Source: Solobacterium sp. UBA3691 (GTDB taxonomy: Bacteria > Bacillota_I > Bacilli_A > Erysipelotrichales > Erysipelotrichaceae). Taken from it: DNA of 64,000 nt. The notes below the pieces were generated by a model. That model was given only the letters and a program-made list of their open reading frames with translations. It searched no databases and was not told where the DNA came from. The stretch spans positions 1-64,000 of the forward strand of contig DFIS01000082.1 in NCBI GenBank assembly GCA_002372175.1, written 5' to 3'. Position 1 is the first letter of the stretch. Every line of letters begins with the position of its first letter. This document shows positions 36,381 through 44,104 of the stretch, in pieces. The position numbers were made by a program, and so were the translations under genes.

Positions 36381-37058
36381 TCAGAGGATCTCTACAGAGG
36401 AGATGTTTGTGACATCCCGCATCACCGCCGGGAAGTTTTCTTCTTCGATCTCTTTTCCCCGCATGCGGATCTTTGCCGTATACTCGTCGTTTTCTCCGTG
36501 CTCGATCTGCAGATCAACAATACTGATATTCAGGTCCTTAGCCAGGCGCAGGACATCATCAAGGGCTGTTTTGTTTTTATAGCGGACTCTGACAGAGGCT
36601 TCCGGTTCCAGTTTTACCTTGAGAGAAAAACCGGTAAAGCGCATCTCGATCAGCAGGATCAGCAGAGCTGCTGCGATTCCTCCTTCATAGAAGCCGGAAC
36701 CGATGGCAATGCCTACGATACCGGTAGCCCAGAGTCCGGCAGCTGTCGTCAGACCTTTGATCGTATTATGACTTGTTTTAATGATCGTACCGGCACCGAG
36801 GAAACCCATACCGGCAATGACCTGAGCTCCGATCCTGGTCAGATCGGAGGATACCTTCATATTCAGGTAGAGATAATGCCCGGTAATGGCAGCAGAAGCT
36901 GCAGCCAAACAGACAAGGATATGTGTACGCAGACCGGCAGGACGGTTTTTGGCTGAACGTTCAAGACCGATCAGACCTCCCAGTATGACCGAAAGAAGCA
37001 TTCTCAATACGATGGATACAGCTGTAACATCACGCAGTGAATCAACGATCGTAAACAT
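36381..37058 (-). CDS. MgtC/SapB family membrane protein, copy A
   Basis: The 225-residue protein has four to five membrane helices with the family signature LGGLIGLERSAKNRPAGLRTHILVC (residues about 24-48), GAQVIAGMGFLGAGTII and GLTTAAGLWATGIVGIAIG, then a cytoplasmic ACT-like tail of about 80 residues. MgtC proteins affect Mg2+ and ATP homeostasis in other bacteria; SapB-type homologues in Bacillota are uncharacterised. The gene follows its paralogue by 13 bases in the same operon. Confidence 0.9.
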   Translation of the reverse strand: MFTIVDSLRDVTAVSIVLRMLLSVILGGLIGLERSAKNRPAGLRTHILVCLAAASAAITGHYLYLNMKVSSDLTRIGAQVIAGMGFLGAGTIIKTSHNTIKGLTTAAGLWATGIVGIAIGSGFYEGGIAAALLILLIEMRFTGFSLKVKLEPEASVRVRYKNKTALDDVLRLAKDLNISIVDLQIEHGENDEYTAKIRMRGKEIEEENFPAVMRDVTNISSVEIL

Positions 37059-37071
37059 ATTTCGCTCCTTT

Positions 37072-37794
37072 CTATGACACCAGTTCCTGGATCAGATGCA
37101 CACACGGCAGTTCGGCAATACTGGTCATCATATCCGTATGAGATGTATTGTCCTGAGGCAGTTTGACTGAGATCACAGCTCCCGGCCAGCTGTCTTCTGT
37201 CCGTTTTGTGTGTTCAAGGTCGATCTCGAAGATCGTGGCCTTCCGGGAACGGATCAGCTCCGTGATTTTCGAGAGATCTTCGATATGGTTAAACTCTACG
37301 TAGACCGTAAAGTTGCGCATCCTGCGCTTGAGCTTCAGTTCTATATAATACAGATGATCCATATTGATGATCAGCACCAGGAACAGGACAACAACGAAGA
37401 AGTACATGCCCGCCCCTGCCGCAAGACCCATGCCGGCACAGGCAAACAGGCCGATTGCTGTCGTCAGACCGCTGACCTGCTGGTGTGCGGATGACATGAT
37501 CGTACCTGCCGCAAGAAAGCCGACCCCGGTAATGACCTGGGATGCGTAACGGGATCCGTCAAACTTCATACCGACTTGTGAGACGACATCTGCCCAGTGT
37601 GTCTGCAGCATCTCATACTCATAACATCCCAGTAACATGGTCAGTGCGGCTGCCATACTGATCAGCATATACGTCCTGAGTCCTGCAGCCCGGTTGCGCT
37701 TGGAGCGTCCGTAACCGACGATGCCGCCTGCAGCAGCCGCAGTAAAAAGGCGTACCAGTACTGCCAAAAACGAAAAGTCATGCATCTGCGGCAT
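37072..37794 (-). CDS. MgtC/SapB family membrane protein, copy B
   Basis: The 240-residue paralogue has the same layout: GGIVGYGRSKRNRAAGLRTYML, SQVITGVGFLAAGTIM, GLTTAIGLFACAGMGLAAG, then a soluble tail that differs from copy A. I chose ATG 37794 because AGGAGG lies 6 bases upstream; the open frame extends to 37875, but that part would cover the promoter of the divergent MATE gene. Two adjacent, diverged copies may form a heteromer. Confidence 0.88.
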   Translation of the reverse strand: MPQMHDFSFLAVLVRLFTAAAAGGIVGYGRSKRNRAAGLRTYMLISMAAALTMLLGCYEYEMLQTHWADVVSQVGMKFDGSRYASQVITGVGFLAAGTIMSSAHQQVSGLTTAIGLFACAGMGLAAGAGMYFFVVVLFLVLIINMDHLYYIELKLKRRMRNFTVYVEFNHIEDLSKITELIRSRKATIFEIDLEHTKRTEDSWPGAVISVKLPQDNTSHTDMMTSIAELPCVHLIQELVS

Positions 37795-37865
37795 ACTATA
37801 CCTCCTGAATGATCTGTGAGACATCTGTAAAATCATCATACTCGCATAAGAGAAACTTTGCAAAG

Positions 37866-37880
37866 TATGATACACTCATG
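37866..37880 (+). promoter_or_regulatory. Putative leaderless promoter of the MATE gene
   Basis: TATGAT at 37866-37871, six bases, then ATG at 37878. No ribosome site is present. The in-frame ATG at 37809 is upstream of this element and lacks a ribosome site too. Confidence 0.4.
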
Positions 37881-39272
37881 AATATGAATATGAAGAAATG
37901 GATCGGCAGCCGGGAGTTCTACGGGTCGGTACTGGCACTTGCCGTACCGATCATGATACAGAATGGTATTACGACATTTGTGAATATGCTGGATAACATC
38001 ATGGTTGGACAGGTAGGTACACTGCCGATGAGCGGGGTATCGATCACCAACCAGCTTTTGATGATCTTTAATCTGGCTGTTTTCGGCGCAAACAATGCGG
38101 CCGGGATCTTCGGTGCGCAGTTCTACGGCAAGGGTGACAGGAATGGTGTAAATAACTGTTTTCACTTCAAGTTCATGGTATCTGTGCTGATCACCGTACT
38201 GGGTATCCTGATCTTCTTACTGTTCGGAGAGCGTCTTGTTGATCTGTACATGGATAAGAATGCCAACACAGCGGAAGAGATCGCTCTGACAATGAATTAT
38301 GCGCTGACATATATGCGGATCATGCTGGTGGGACTGCCTGCGTTTACGATGATGAATGCGGTATCCTCCTCGGTGCGTGAGACCGGTGAGACAAAGATCG
38401 CGATGCGGGCAAGCATTATCGCTGTCCTGATCAACTTTGTCGGCAACTATATCCTGATCTTCGGTCATTTCGGTTTCCCCAAGCTTGGTATCGTCGGTGC
38501 GGCCATTGCGACCGTGATCTCCCGCTTCAGCGAGTTCCTGCTGATCATGCGCGGTACACTGAAACAGGCAGACAGATTCTATTTCATTAAGGATATGAAG
38601 AATATCCTGAGAGTACCGGCTTCCCTGGCTAAGGATATCATCCGCAAGGGAACACCGTTAGTCGTTAATGAAGTCATGTGGTCAACAGCCCTGGCTATCA
38701 TTGCCCAGTGTTACTCAACACGCGGACTGAATGCGGTGGCGGCTGTGAATATCAACTCGACGATACAGAATGTCTTCATGATCACAAATATGGCAATGGG
38801 TATATCGATCTCGATCATGGTCGGACAAAGACTCGGTGCCAACAAGATCGATGATGCAGTAGATACCGACAGGAAGCTGATCGTTTTCTCCATATTGCTT
38901 TCTCTGGTCATGGGTGCGCTGCTGTTTGTGCTTTCACCGGTTTTCCCGAAGCTGTACAACACGTCGGAAGAAGTTCGTGTACTGGCCGAAAACATGCTCA
39001 GGATCACGGCTGTATATCTGCCGTTCCACGCTTTGTACAATGATGGTTACTTTACCCTGCGCAGCGGCGGTAAGACATTGATCACGTTCCTGTTTGACGG
39101 TGTGTATACGATGACGGTAAATGTCGGCTGTGCTTTCCTGCTGTCAAGGCTGACGGATCTGCCGATCGTCATGATCTTCCTGGCTGTACAGGCATGCGAT
39201 CTGCCGAAGGCATTGCTTGGCATGGTACTTGTGCATAAACGTGTGTGGGTACAGAATCTGGTAGGAGAATAA
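37878..39272 (+). CDS. MATE family efflux transporter
   Basis: The 464-residue protein has twelve hydrophobic segments in two repeats. LALAVPIMIQNGITTFVNMLDNIMVGQVG is the typical MATE N-terminus (residues about 14-42), and VGAAIATVISR ends the first half; MINS-like AAVNINSTIQNVFMITNMAMGISISIMVGQ begins the second half. MATE exporters move drugs or metabolites with Na+ or H+. A hexapeptide acetyltransferase starts 1 base after its stop codon, so the two are co-transcribed. The start is discussed with its promoter; an N-terminal MNMNMKK repeat gives alternative ATGs at 37884 and 37890. Confidence 0.92.
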   Translation: MNMNMKKWIGSREFYGSVLALAVPIMIQNGITTFVNMLDNIMVGQVGTLPMSGVSITNQLLMIFNLAVFGANNAAGIFGAQFYGKGDRNGVNNCFHFKFMVSVLITVLGILIFLLFGERLVDLYMDKNANTAEEIALTMNYALTYMRIMLVGLPAFTMMNAVSSSVRETGETKIAMRASIIAVLINFVGNYILIFGHFGFPKLGIVGAAIATVISRFSEFLLIMRGTLKQADRFYFIKDMKNILRVPASLAKDIIRKGTPLVVNEVMWSTALAIIAQCYSTRGLNAVAAVNINSTIQNVFMITNMAMGISISIMVGQRLGANKIDDAVDTDRKLIVFSILLSLVMGALLFVLSPVFPKLYNTSEEVRVLAENMLRITAVYLPFHALYNDGYFTLRSGGKTLITFLFDGVYTMTVNVGCAFLLSRLTDLPIVMIFLAVQACDLPKALLGMVLVHKRVWVQNLVGE

Positions 39273-39273
39273 G

Positions 39274-39831
39274 ATGACAGATACATGGGAGAAGATGAAC
39301 AGCGGAGAACTGTATGATCCGACGGATCCGGCTCTCTCAGAGCAACAGCAGAAGTGTCTTGAACTGCTGTATGAATATAATCTGACACGTCCTTCCGAAG
39401 CCGGAAGACGGCGTGAACTGTTAACGCAGATGTTTGCGTCATTCGGTGAAGACAGTTATATCGAACCTCCTCTGCATGCCAACTGGGGCGGTAAGTTTAC
39501 CAGCATCGGAAGACATGTCTATGCCAACTTCGGCCTGACCCTGGTCGATGATACATTCATCGAGATCGGGGATGATACGAAGATCGGACCGCATGTAACG
39601 ATCTGTGCCGGTACACATCCGACAGATTCGGAACAGAGACGTAAATCAATGCAGTATAACAGACCGGTGAAGATCGGCAGGAACTGCTGGATCGGGGCAG
39701 GTTCAGTGATTCTGCCCGGGGTGACGATCGGGGATAACAGTGTCATCGGTGCCGGGAGTGTTGTTACGAAGGATATTCCTGCCAACGTTGTGGCATTCGG
39801 TGATCCCTGCCGGGTGATCCGCAGTGTATAA
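39274..39831 (+). CDS. Maltose/galactoside O-acetyltransferase family protein
   Basis: The 185-residue protein has the Maa/LacA N-terminal helical region (MNSGELYDPTDPAL), the active-site region VYANFGLTLVDD, the catalytic His in CAGTHPTD, and left-handed beta-helix hexapeptides ending SVILPGVTIGDNSVIGAGSV. It acetylates sugars using acetyl-CoA. It follows the MATE exporter directly, so a joint detoxification role (acetylate and export) is possible but is inference. GGAGA lies 7 bases upstream. Confidence 0.93.
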   Translation: MTDTWEKMNSGELYDPTDPALSEQQQKCLELLYEYNLTRPSEAGRRRELLTQMFASFGEDSYIEPPLHANWGGKFTSIGRHVYANFGLTLVDDTFIEIGDDTKIGPHVTICAGTHPTDSEQRRKSMQYNRPVKIGRNCWIGAGSVILPGVTIGDNSVIGAGSVVTKDIPANVVAFGDPCRVIRSV

Positions 39832-39852
39832 GAGGCTGTGTAAGCAGTGAAA

Positions 39853-39964
39853 TTATACAGCAGTGTCAAAGTGTTCTCTGAGTAACCGGAGAAGGGCAGC
39901 AGCTGCGGGGGTAAAGATCCTGTTTTTACGCCAGATGATATACATTGTATATGCAGGAATATTG
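39853..39964 (-). pseudogene. C-terminal remnant of a LysR-family regulator
   Basis: The minus strand encodes YTMYIIWRKNRIFTPAAAALL and then RLLREHFDTAV-stop (stop at 39855-39853). This is the standard LysR effector-domain end (LxWRKxRxLSPAAxAFLxLLREHF). Only about 35 residues remain and the upstream part is replaced by a hairpin at 39972-39993. A deletion has probably removed the rest of a regulator next to the MATE/acetyltransferase genes. Confidence 0.65.
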
Positions 39965-39971
39965 ATAAAAA

Positions 39972-39998
39972 ATATGCGGATCATACCGCATATCTTTT
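39972..39998. terminator. Terminator hairpin
   Basis: ATATGCGG at 39972-39979 pairs with CCGCATAT at 39986-39993, followed by CTTTT on the plus strand; A-rich flank on the left gives T residues on the minus strand, serving the MBL gene too. Confidence 0.75.
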
Positions 39999-40016
39999 CG
40001 TGTGAATTATCTGTAT

Positions 40017-40868
40017 CTAGTCCAGCGGATAGGGTTCCTCACCCTCACTGACCATCGGGGTATTCTTGTTGAAGACAACACGGGCATTGCCGTAGTTGAC
40101 GCCATAGCTGACACCGCCGAGGAAGGCCTGTTCGCTGACTTCTGCTTCACCCTTGAGGATCTGCTTGCAGATGGTGATCACATCATCACGGATCGTCTTT
40201 TTCTGCGAGAAGCAGGTAGGAATACCGGCATAACCGATATGACCGTTGAAGTCCTGATCGAATTCCGGTTCCAGAGCTTTGATCTTCTCGGCACTTCTTA
40301 ACAGAGTCGTAATACTTGCGCCGAGGCACAGAGTATTGCCATTGCAGGCATCACCGCTGAAGTGGATGCGGTTCTTTCTGTCCAGCAGGGTAATGGAACC
40401 TGCGGTATGACCGGGGGTGAAGAAGACTTCCAGCTGTCTGTCACCGAGATCAAATACATATCCCTCATCGATCGTTACGAACTCAGGCAGTTTCTCCCAT
40501 TCCCATACATCATCTGTTGTATAGTCATAGACGGTATAGCCTCTCATCTTGCCGAGTGTATCCGCATAGTGCTGACGCTGTTCTCTGGTCAGATTTTTAG
40601 CCATTTCGATATCTCTTTCGTGGATATATACTTTGTCAAAGATACCGATGCCGCCGGCATGGTCTAAGTGTCCGTGGGTCAGCACGACATCGTACGGTTT
40701 GTCTGTGAGCTTGGCTACTTCTGCTTTCAGGTCGCATACACCTGTACCTGTATCGATCAGCAGTGCTCTTTCACTGCCGACGCACAGAAACATGGCGTTC
40801 AGGCCGAATTCGTTGATAGCGTATGTATCCGGTGCGATCTCGGAAATATACGGTGTTTTAATTCCCAT
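40017..40868 (-). CDS. Metallo-beta-lactamase fold hydrolase
   Basis: The 283-residue protein has THGHLDHAGG (H65, H67, D69, H70), GHTAGS and HFSGDAC as metal-binding motifs of the MBL fold. The family includes glyoxalase II, lactonases and phosphodiesterases; no substrate-specific feature was recognised. ATG 40868 has AAAGGAGTGAC upstream at proper spacing; the longer frame from 40937 lacks one. Confidence 0.88.
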   Translation of the reverse strand: MGIKTPYISEIAPDTYAINEFGLNAMFLCVGSERALLIDTGTGVCDLKAEVAKLTDKPYDVVLTHGHLDHAGGIGIFDKVYIHERDIEMAKNLTREQRQHYADTLGKMRGYTVYDYTTDDVWEWEKLPEFVTIDEGYVFDLGDRQLEVFFTPGHTAGSITLLDRKNRIHFSGDACNGNTLCLGASITTLLRSAEKIKALEPEFDQDFNGHIGYAGIPTCFSQKKTIRDDVITICKQILKGEAEVSEQAFLGGVSYGVNYGNARVVFNKNTPMVSEGEEPYPLD

Positions 40869-40941
40869 GATAAGTGTCACTCCTTTTTCTAAAGTATGAT
40901 TCATTGTCTGCACTTCAGTCAATGATTTAAATAGCATAGGG

Positions 40942-40947
40942 TATAAT
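40942..40947 (+). promoter_or_regulatory. -10 element of the SWIM protein gene
   Basis: Consensus TATAAT; the transcript would start about 12 bases before the ATG at 40966, leaving only AGAGG as ribosome site. Confidence 0.5.
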
Positions 40948-40965
40948 ATGGACAGAGGTAAATAT

Positions 40966-41277
40966 ATGTCAAACAGAGAGAATTTCCCGGGATACTTCAG
41001 GCAGAGTATCCTGATCAGAGGTCTTGAATATCACCGGGCAGGGAATGTCCGCAACCTGAAACAGATCACGGACAGTGTATATACTGCACATGTGGAAGGC
41101 ACCGAAGAGACCGGGTATACTGCCAGGATCGATCTGGAGAGACCGCATCTTTCTTCATGTGACTGTCCGTTTGCGTCAAAGGACATGATGTGCAAGCACA
41201 TGGCAGCTGTCTTCTTTGAGGCATTCCCGGAAGAGGCTGACAAGTTCGAGAAATATCTGAGCGGACCGGAAGAGTAA
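40966..41277 (+). CDS. Stand-alone SWIM zinc-finger protein
   Basis: The 103-residue protein has the CxCx(8)CxH SWIM pattern with C65, C67, C76 and H78, inside the segment SSCDCPFASKDMMCKHMAA. The preceding beta-rich part (RGLEYHRAGNVRN) matches the first 90 residues of the SNF2 helicase encoded at 54517 (HRGKEYWRRGRV ... CSCPYSQDGHNCKHEAA). It is thus a free copy of the helicase's N-terminal module, probably a zinc-stabilised nucleic-acid or protein-binding domain. Confidence 0.85.
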   Translation: MSNRENFPGYFRQSILIRGLEYHRAGNVRNLKQITDSVYTAHVEGTEETGYTARIDLERPHLSSCDCPFASKDMMCKHMAAVFFEAFPEEADKFEKYLSGPEE

Positions 41278-41315
41278 TAATAGTTTTATCAGTCGGTAAA
41301 CTATTCAATCATTAA

Positions 41316-41324
41316 TGGTATACT
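41316..41324 (+). promoter_or_regulatory. Extended -10 of the peroxiredoxin gene
   Basis: TG-G-TATACT, with the ATG 26 bases downstream and a GGAGG ribosome site between them. Confidence 0.5.
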
Positions 41325-41349
41325 ATACGTAGTTATGGAGGATTATATA

Positions 41350-41901
41350 ATGACACGTTTAAATGTTGGTGAGAAATTCCCGAATTTTACATTCGATACA
41401 GGTTTTAAGACAGGTCTGACCGTTGAAAAGGAATTCACAGGCAAGAAAACAGTCGTCTGGGTCCTGCGTTATATTGGCTGCACAGTCTGCCGTTATGACT
41501 GCAAGTTGATCGCAGACAGATATGCAGAGTTTGAGGCAAAGAATGCACAGGTATTCGTACTGATGCAGAGTGATCCTCAGCACATTCAGGATGATCTGCA
41601 GAGAACGAATGCGACACTTCCGTTTGAGATCATCTGTGATCCTGAGATGAAGATCTACAAGGAACTGGAGATCAAACCGGCAGCTTCGATGGAAGAACTG
41701 GCAGGCGGTCAGATGGAGAAACTGATGGCTAAGGGTAAGGCAGCCAAGGAAGCAGGATTCTCTCACGGTGACTATGAGGGTGATGAACAGCAGCTTCCGG
41801 CAATGTTTATCCTTGATGAAAACGGTGTCGCAACATACGTACACTATGCCGCAAACATCGTGGATATGCCTACCGTAGATGAAGTTCTGAACTTACTCTA
41901 G
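41350..41901 (+). CDS. Peroxiredoxin-like redoxin (AhpC/TSA superfamily)
   Basis: The 183-residue protein has a thioredoxin fold with VVWVLRYIGCTVCRYDC, giving C44, C47 and C51, in the position of the peroxidatic Cys of AhpC/TSA proteins. CxxC here is like PRX-like and AhpC/TSA 2 subgroups. The C-terminal part LPAMFILDENGVATYVHYA is the cis-Pro strand. ATG 41350 has GGAGG 8 bases upstream. It lies 68 bases before the tri-lipoyl dehydrogenase gene but ends with its own terminator. Confidence 0.85.
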   Translation: MTRLNVGEKFPNFTFDTGFKTGLTVEKEFTGKKTVVWVLRYIGCTVCRYDCKLIADRYAEFEAKNAQVFVLMQSDPQHIQDDLQRTNATLPFEIICDPEMKIYKELEIKPAASMEELAGGQMEKLMAKGKAAKEAGFSHGDYEGDEQQLPAMFILDENGVATYVHYAANIVDMPTVDEVLNLL

Positions 41902-41923
41902 ACAAAGAGACAACCTGATCAGG

Positions 41924-41945
41924 GAACGGCATCTGCCGTTCTTTT
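41924..41945 (+). terminator. Terminator of the peroxiredoxin gene
   Basis: GAACGGCA at 41924-41931, loop TC, TGCCGTTC at 41934-41941, then TTTT. Confidence 0.8.
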
Positions 41946-41969
41946 CATACAAGACGGAGGGATAACAAA

Positions 41970-44102
41970 ATGGCAGTAAAAGAGATACGGGCAGTAGAAG
42001 GCGGTAAGTGCACAAAGGTCCATGTACAGGCAGGAGATACCGTCAGTGCCGATACTGTGCTGGTAGAGACCGAAGCAGATAAGGAAACAAGACAATACAA
42101 AGCCCCGGCAGCCGGTAAGATCCTGGAGACAGGAATCAAAGAGGGAGAGTTCTCAAGACTCGGACAGCTGCTGGTAAAGATGGAAGCAGAGGAAGTACAG
42201 ACAAAGCCGGCGGAGAATACACAGCCGAAAGCAGCAGAGAAGGAAGAGATCCGCATCGTTGAGGGCGGCAAGTGCACAAAGATCGCTGTCAAAGCCGGAG
42301 ACAAGGTCACGAAGGGACAGGTCATTGCCGAGACGGAAGCTGACAAGGAGACCAGACAGTACAAGGCAGGCATCGACGGTGTTGTGGCGGAGATCGGTCT
42401 TGAGGAAGGCAAATATGTGCGTCTTGGACAGGTCGCGGCAGTGATCATGGCAGAAGAAAAGGAACAGATCGAAGAACTGCGTGTGATCGAAGGCGGCAAG
42501 TGCACGAAAGTAGCGGTAAAGCCCGGTGATGAAGTACGTAAGGGACAGGTACTGATCGAGACCGAAGCTGACAAGGAGACCAGACAGTACAAGGCGCCGG
42601 TCAGCGGTGTTGTCAAAGAAGTATGCATCGAGGAAGGTGCCTACGTGAAGCTTGGAAGACTGCTGGTGTCGGTGGCGGCGAAGGAAGTCGCGGAAGAAGA
42701 GACCGAGGCGGAAGAGAAGGAAGATCTTGTCATCATCGGCGGCGGTGTCGGCGGTTATGTATCGGCGATCTACGCGGCGAAGAAGGGCATGCATGTAACC
42801 TTGATCGAGAAGGATAAGCTGGGCGGTACTTGCCTGAATGTAGGCTGTATACCGACTAAGACACTGATCCGTTCGGCCGAAGTAAACCGGCTTGTGAATA
42901 CGGCAGAGACCTTCGGTATCCATACGGAAGGCAAGGCTCAGCCTGATATGAACAGGATCATTGACCGCAAGAACGCGGTTGTCAGGAAACTGGTATCCGG
43001 TATTGAATTCCTGATGAAGAAGAATGCGGTAAAGGTCATTCGCGGTACAGCAGCCATGAAGGATGATCATACCGTGACCGTGGAGGCGGCAGGTGCGAAG
43101 ACAGAGCTGAGCTTCCGCAATCTGATCATTGCCTCGGGCAGTAAGATCTCCCGGCTCAATATCCCCGGTATCGATCTGCCGTGTGTGATCAACAGCACCC
43201 AGGCGCTGGAGATGAGAGAACTGCCGGCAAGGATCACAGTCATCGGCGGCGGTGTCATCGGTCTTGAGTTTGCGTTCCTGTACAGTGATCTCGGTGCTGA
43301 AGTCACGGTCGTGGAATACATGGACAGAGTGATCCCGGTCAACGATCATGATCTTTCGGAAGAGATCGTACGTCTTGGCAAGGCAAAGGGCATCAGGTTT
43401 GCGCTTTCCGCAAGAGTTACAGAGATCCGTGAAGAAAACGGCCAGGCTGTAACGGTATACGAGAAGGATGGCAGACAGGAAACGGCAGTCAGTGACAAGG
43501 TACTCGTGGCGGTAGGCAGAGAACCGAATATGGACGGTCTGGAATTACAGAATACATCCATCGTTCTGAATGAGCGTAACCGCGGTATCAAGGTCAATGA
43601 ATACATGCGTACGAATGTTGAACATATCTACGCTGTCGGTGATGTCAATAACCTGATCCAGCTTGCGCATGCGGCAGAACACCAGGGCATTATCGCCGTG
43701 GATGATATGCTGGGGAATGCGCATCCGTTCCGCCGGGAACTGGTGCCCAGTGTGATCTTTACTTCCCCGGAGATCGCGTCTGTCGGCTTTGGTGAAGATG
43801 ATCTGAAGAAAGCAGGCAAAGCATATAAGACCGGACGCTTCAGCTATGCGTCCAACGGTAAAGCTCTGGCCATGGGTGAGAGCGAGGGATACGTCAAGAT
43901 CATGAAGGATGAGAATGACGTGATCCTGGGCGGTGCGGTGATCGGTGCCGATGCCGCAAGTCTGATCGAAGTGATCAACACCGCTGTAACCAACGGTCTG
44001 AAGGACAGTGATCTGCAGAAGATGACGTTTGCGCATCCGACGACTGCCGAAGTAGTATACGAAGCCGCAATGGATCTCGGCATCGGTGCTCTGCACGAAT
44101 AG
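41970..44102 (+). CDS. lpdA: Dihydrolipoyl dehydrogenase with three N-terminal lipoyl domains
   Basis: The 710-residue protein carries three tandem lipoyl/biotinyl domains (about residues 3-72, 91-162, 168-240), each with the motif ETEADKETRQYKA. The candidate lipoyl-lysines are K38, K126 and K202. A short Glu-rich linker leads to the flavoprotein: VIIGGGVGGYVSAIYAAK (FAD), GGTCLNVGCIPTK (redox disulfide, about 287 and 292), ITVIGGGVIGLEF (NAD), YAVGDV and HAHPT-like FAHPTTAEV (catalytic His). E3 enzymes with one lipoyl domain are known in streptococci; three is uncommon. No E1 or E2 genes are in the window. A lipoate ligase gene follows after 2 bases. Confidence 0.95.
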   Translation: MAVKEIRAVEGGKCTKVHVQAGDTVSADTVLVETEADKETRQYKAPAAGKILETGIKEGEFSRLGQLLVKMEAEEVQTKPAENTQPKAAEKEEIRIVEGGKCTKIAVKAGDKVTKGQVIAETEADKETRQYKAGIDGVVAEIGLEEGKYVRLGQVAAVIMAEEKEQIEELRVIEGGKCTKVAVKPGDEVRKGQVLIETEADKETRQYKAPVSGVVKEVCIEEGAYVKLGRLLVSVAAKEVAEEETEAEEKEDLVIIGGGVGGYVSAIYAAKKGMHVTLIEKDKLGGTCLNVGCIPTKTLIRSAEVNRLVNTAETFGIHTEGKAQPDMNRIIDRKNAVVRKLVSGIEFLMKKNAVKVIRGTAAMKDDHTVTVEAAGAKTELSFRNLIIASGSKISRLNIPGIDLPCVINSTQALEMRELPARITVIGGGVIGLEFAFLYSDLGAEVTVVEYMDRVIPVNDHDLSEEIVRLGKAKGIRFALSARVTEIREENGQAVTVYEKDGRQETAVSDKVLVAVGREPNMDGLELQNTSIVLNERNRGIKVNEYMRTNVEHIYAVGDVNNLIQLAHAAEHQGIIAVDDMLGNAHPFRRELVPSVIFTSPEIASVGFGEDDLKKAGKAYKTGRFSYASNGKALAMGESEGYVKIMKDENDVILGGAVIGADAASLIEVINTAVTNGLKDSDLQKMTFAHPTTAEVVYEAAMDLGIGALHE

Positions 44103-44104
44103 TC

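Noticed and set aside
42153..43349. 398-codon minus-strand frame opposite lpdA
   Set aside because: The plus frame has full E3 motifs; the minus frame has none and mirrors its codon pattern.
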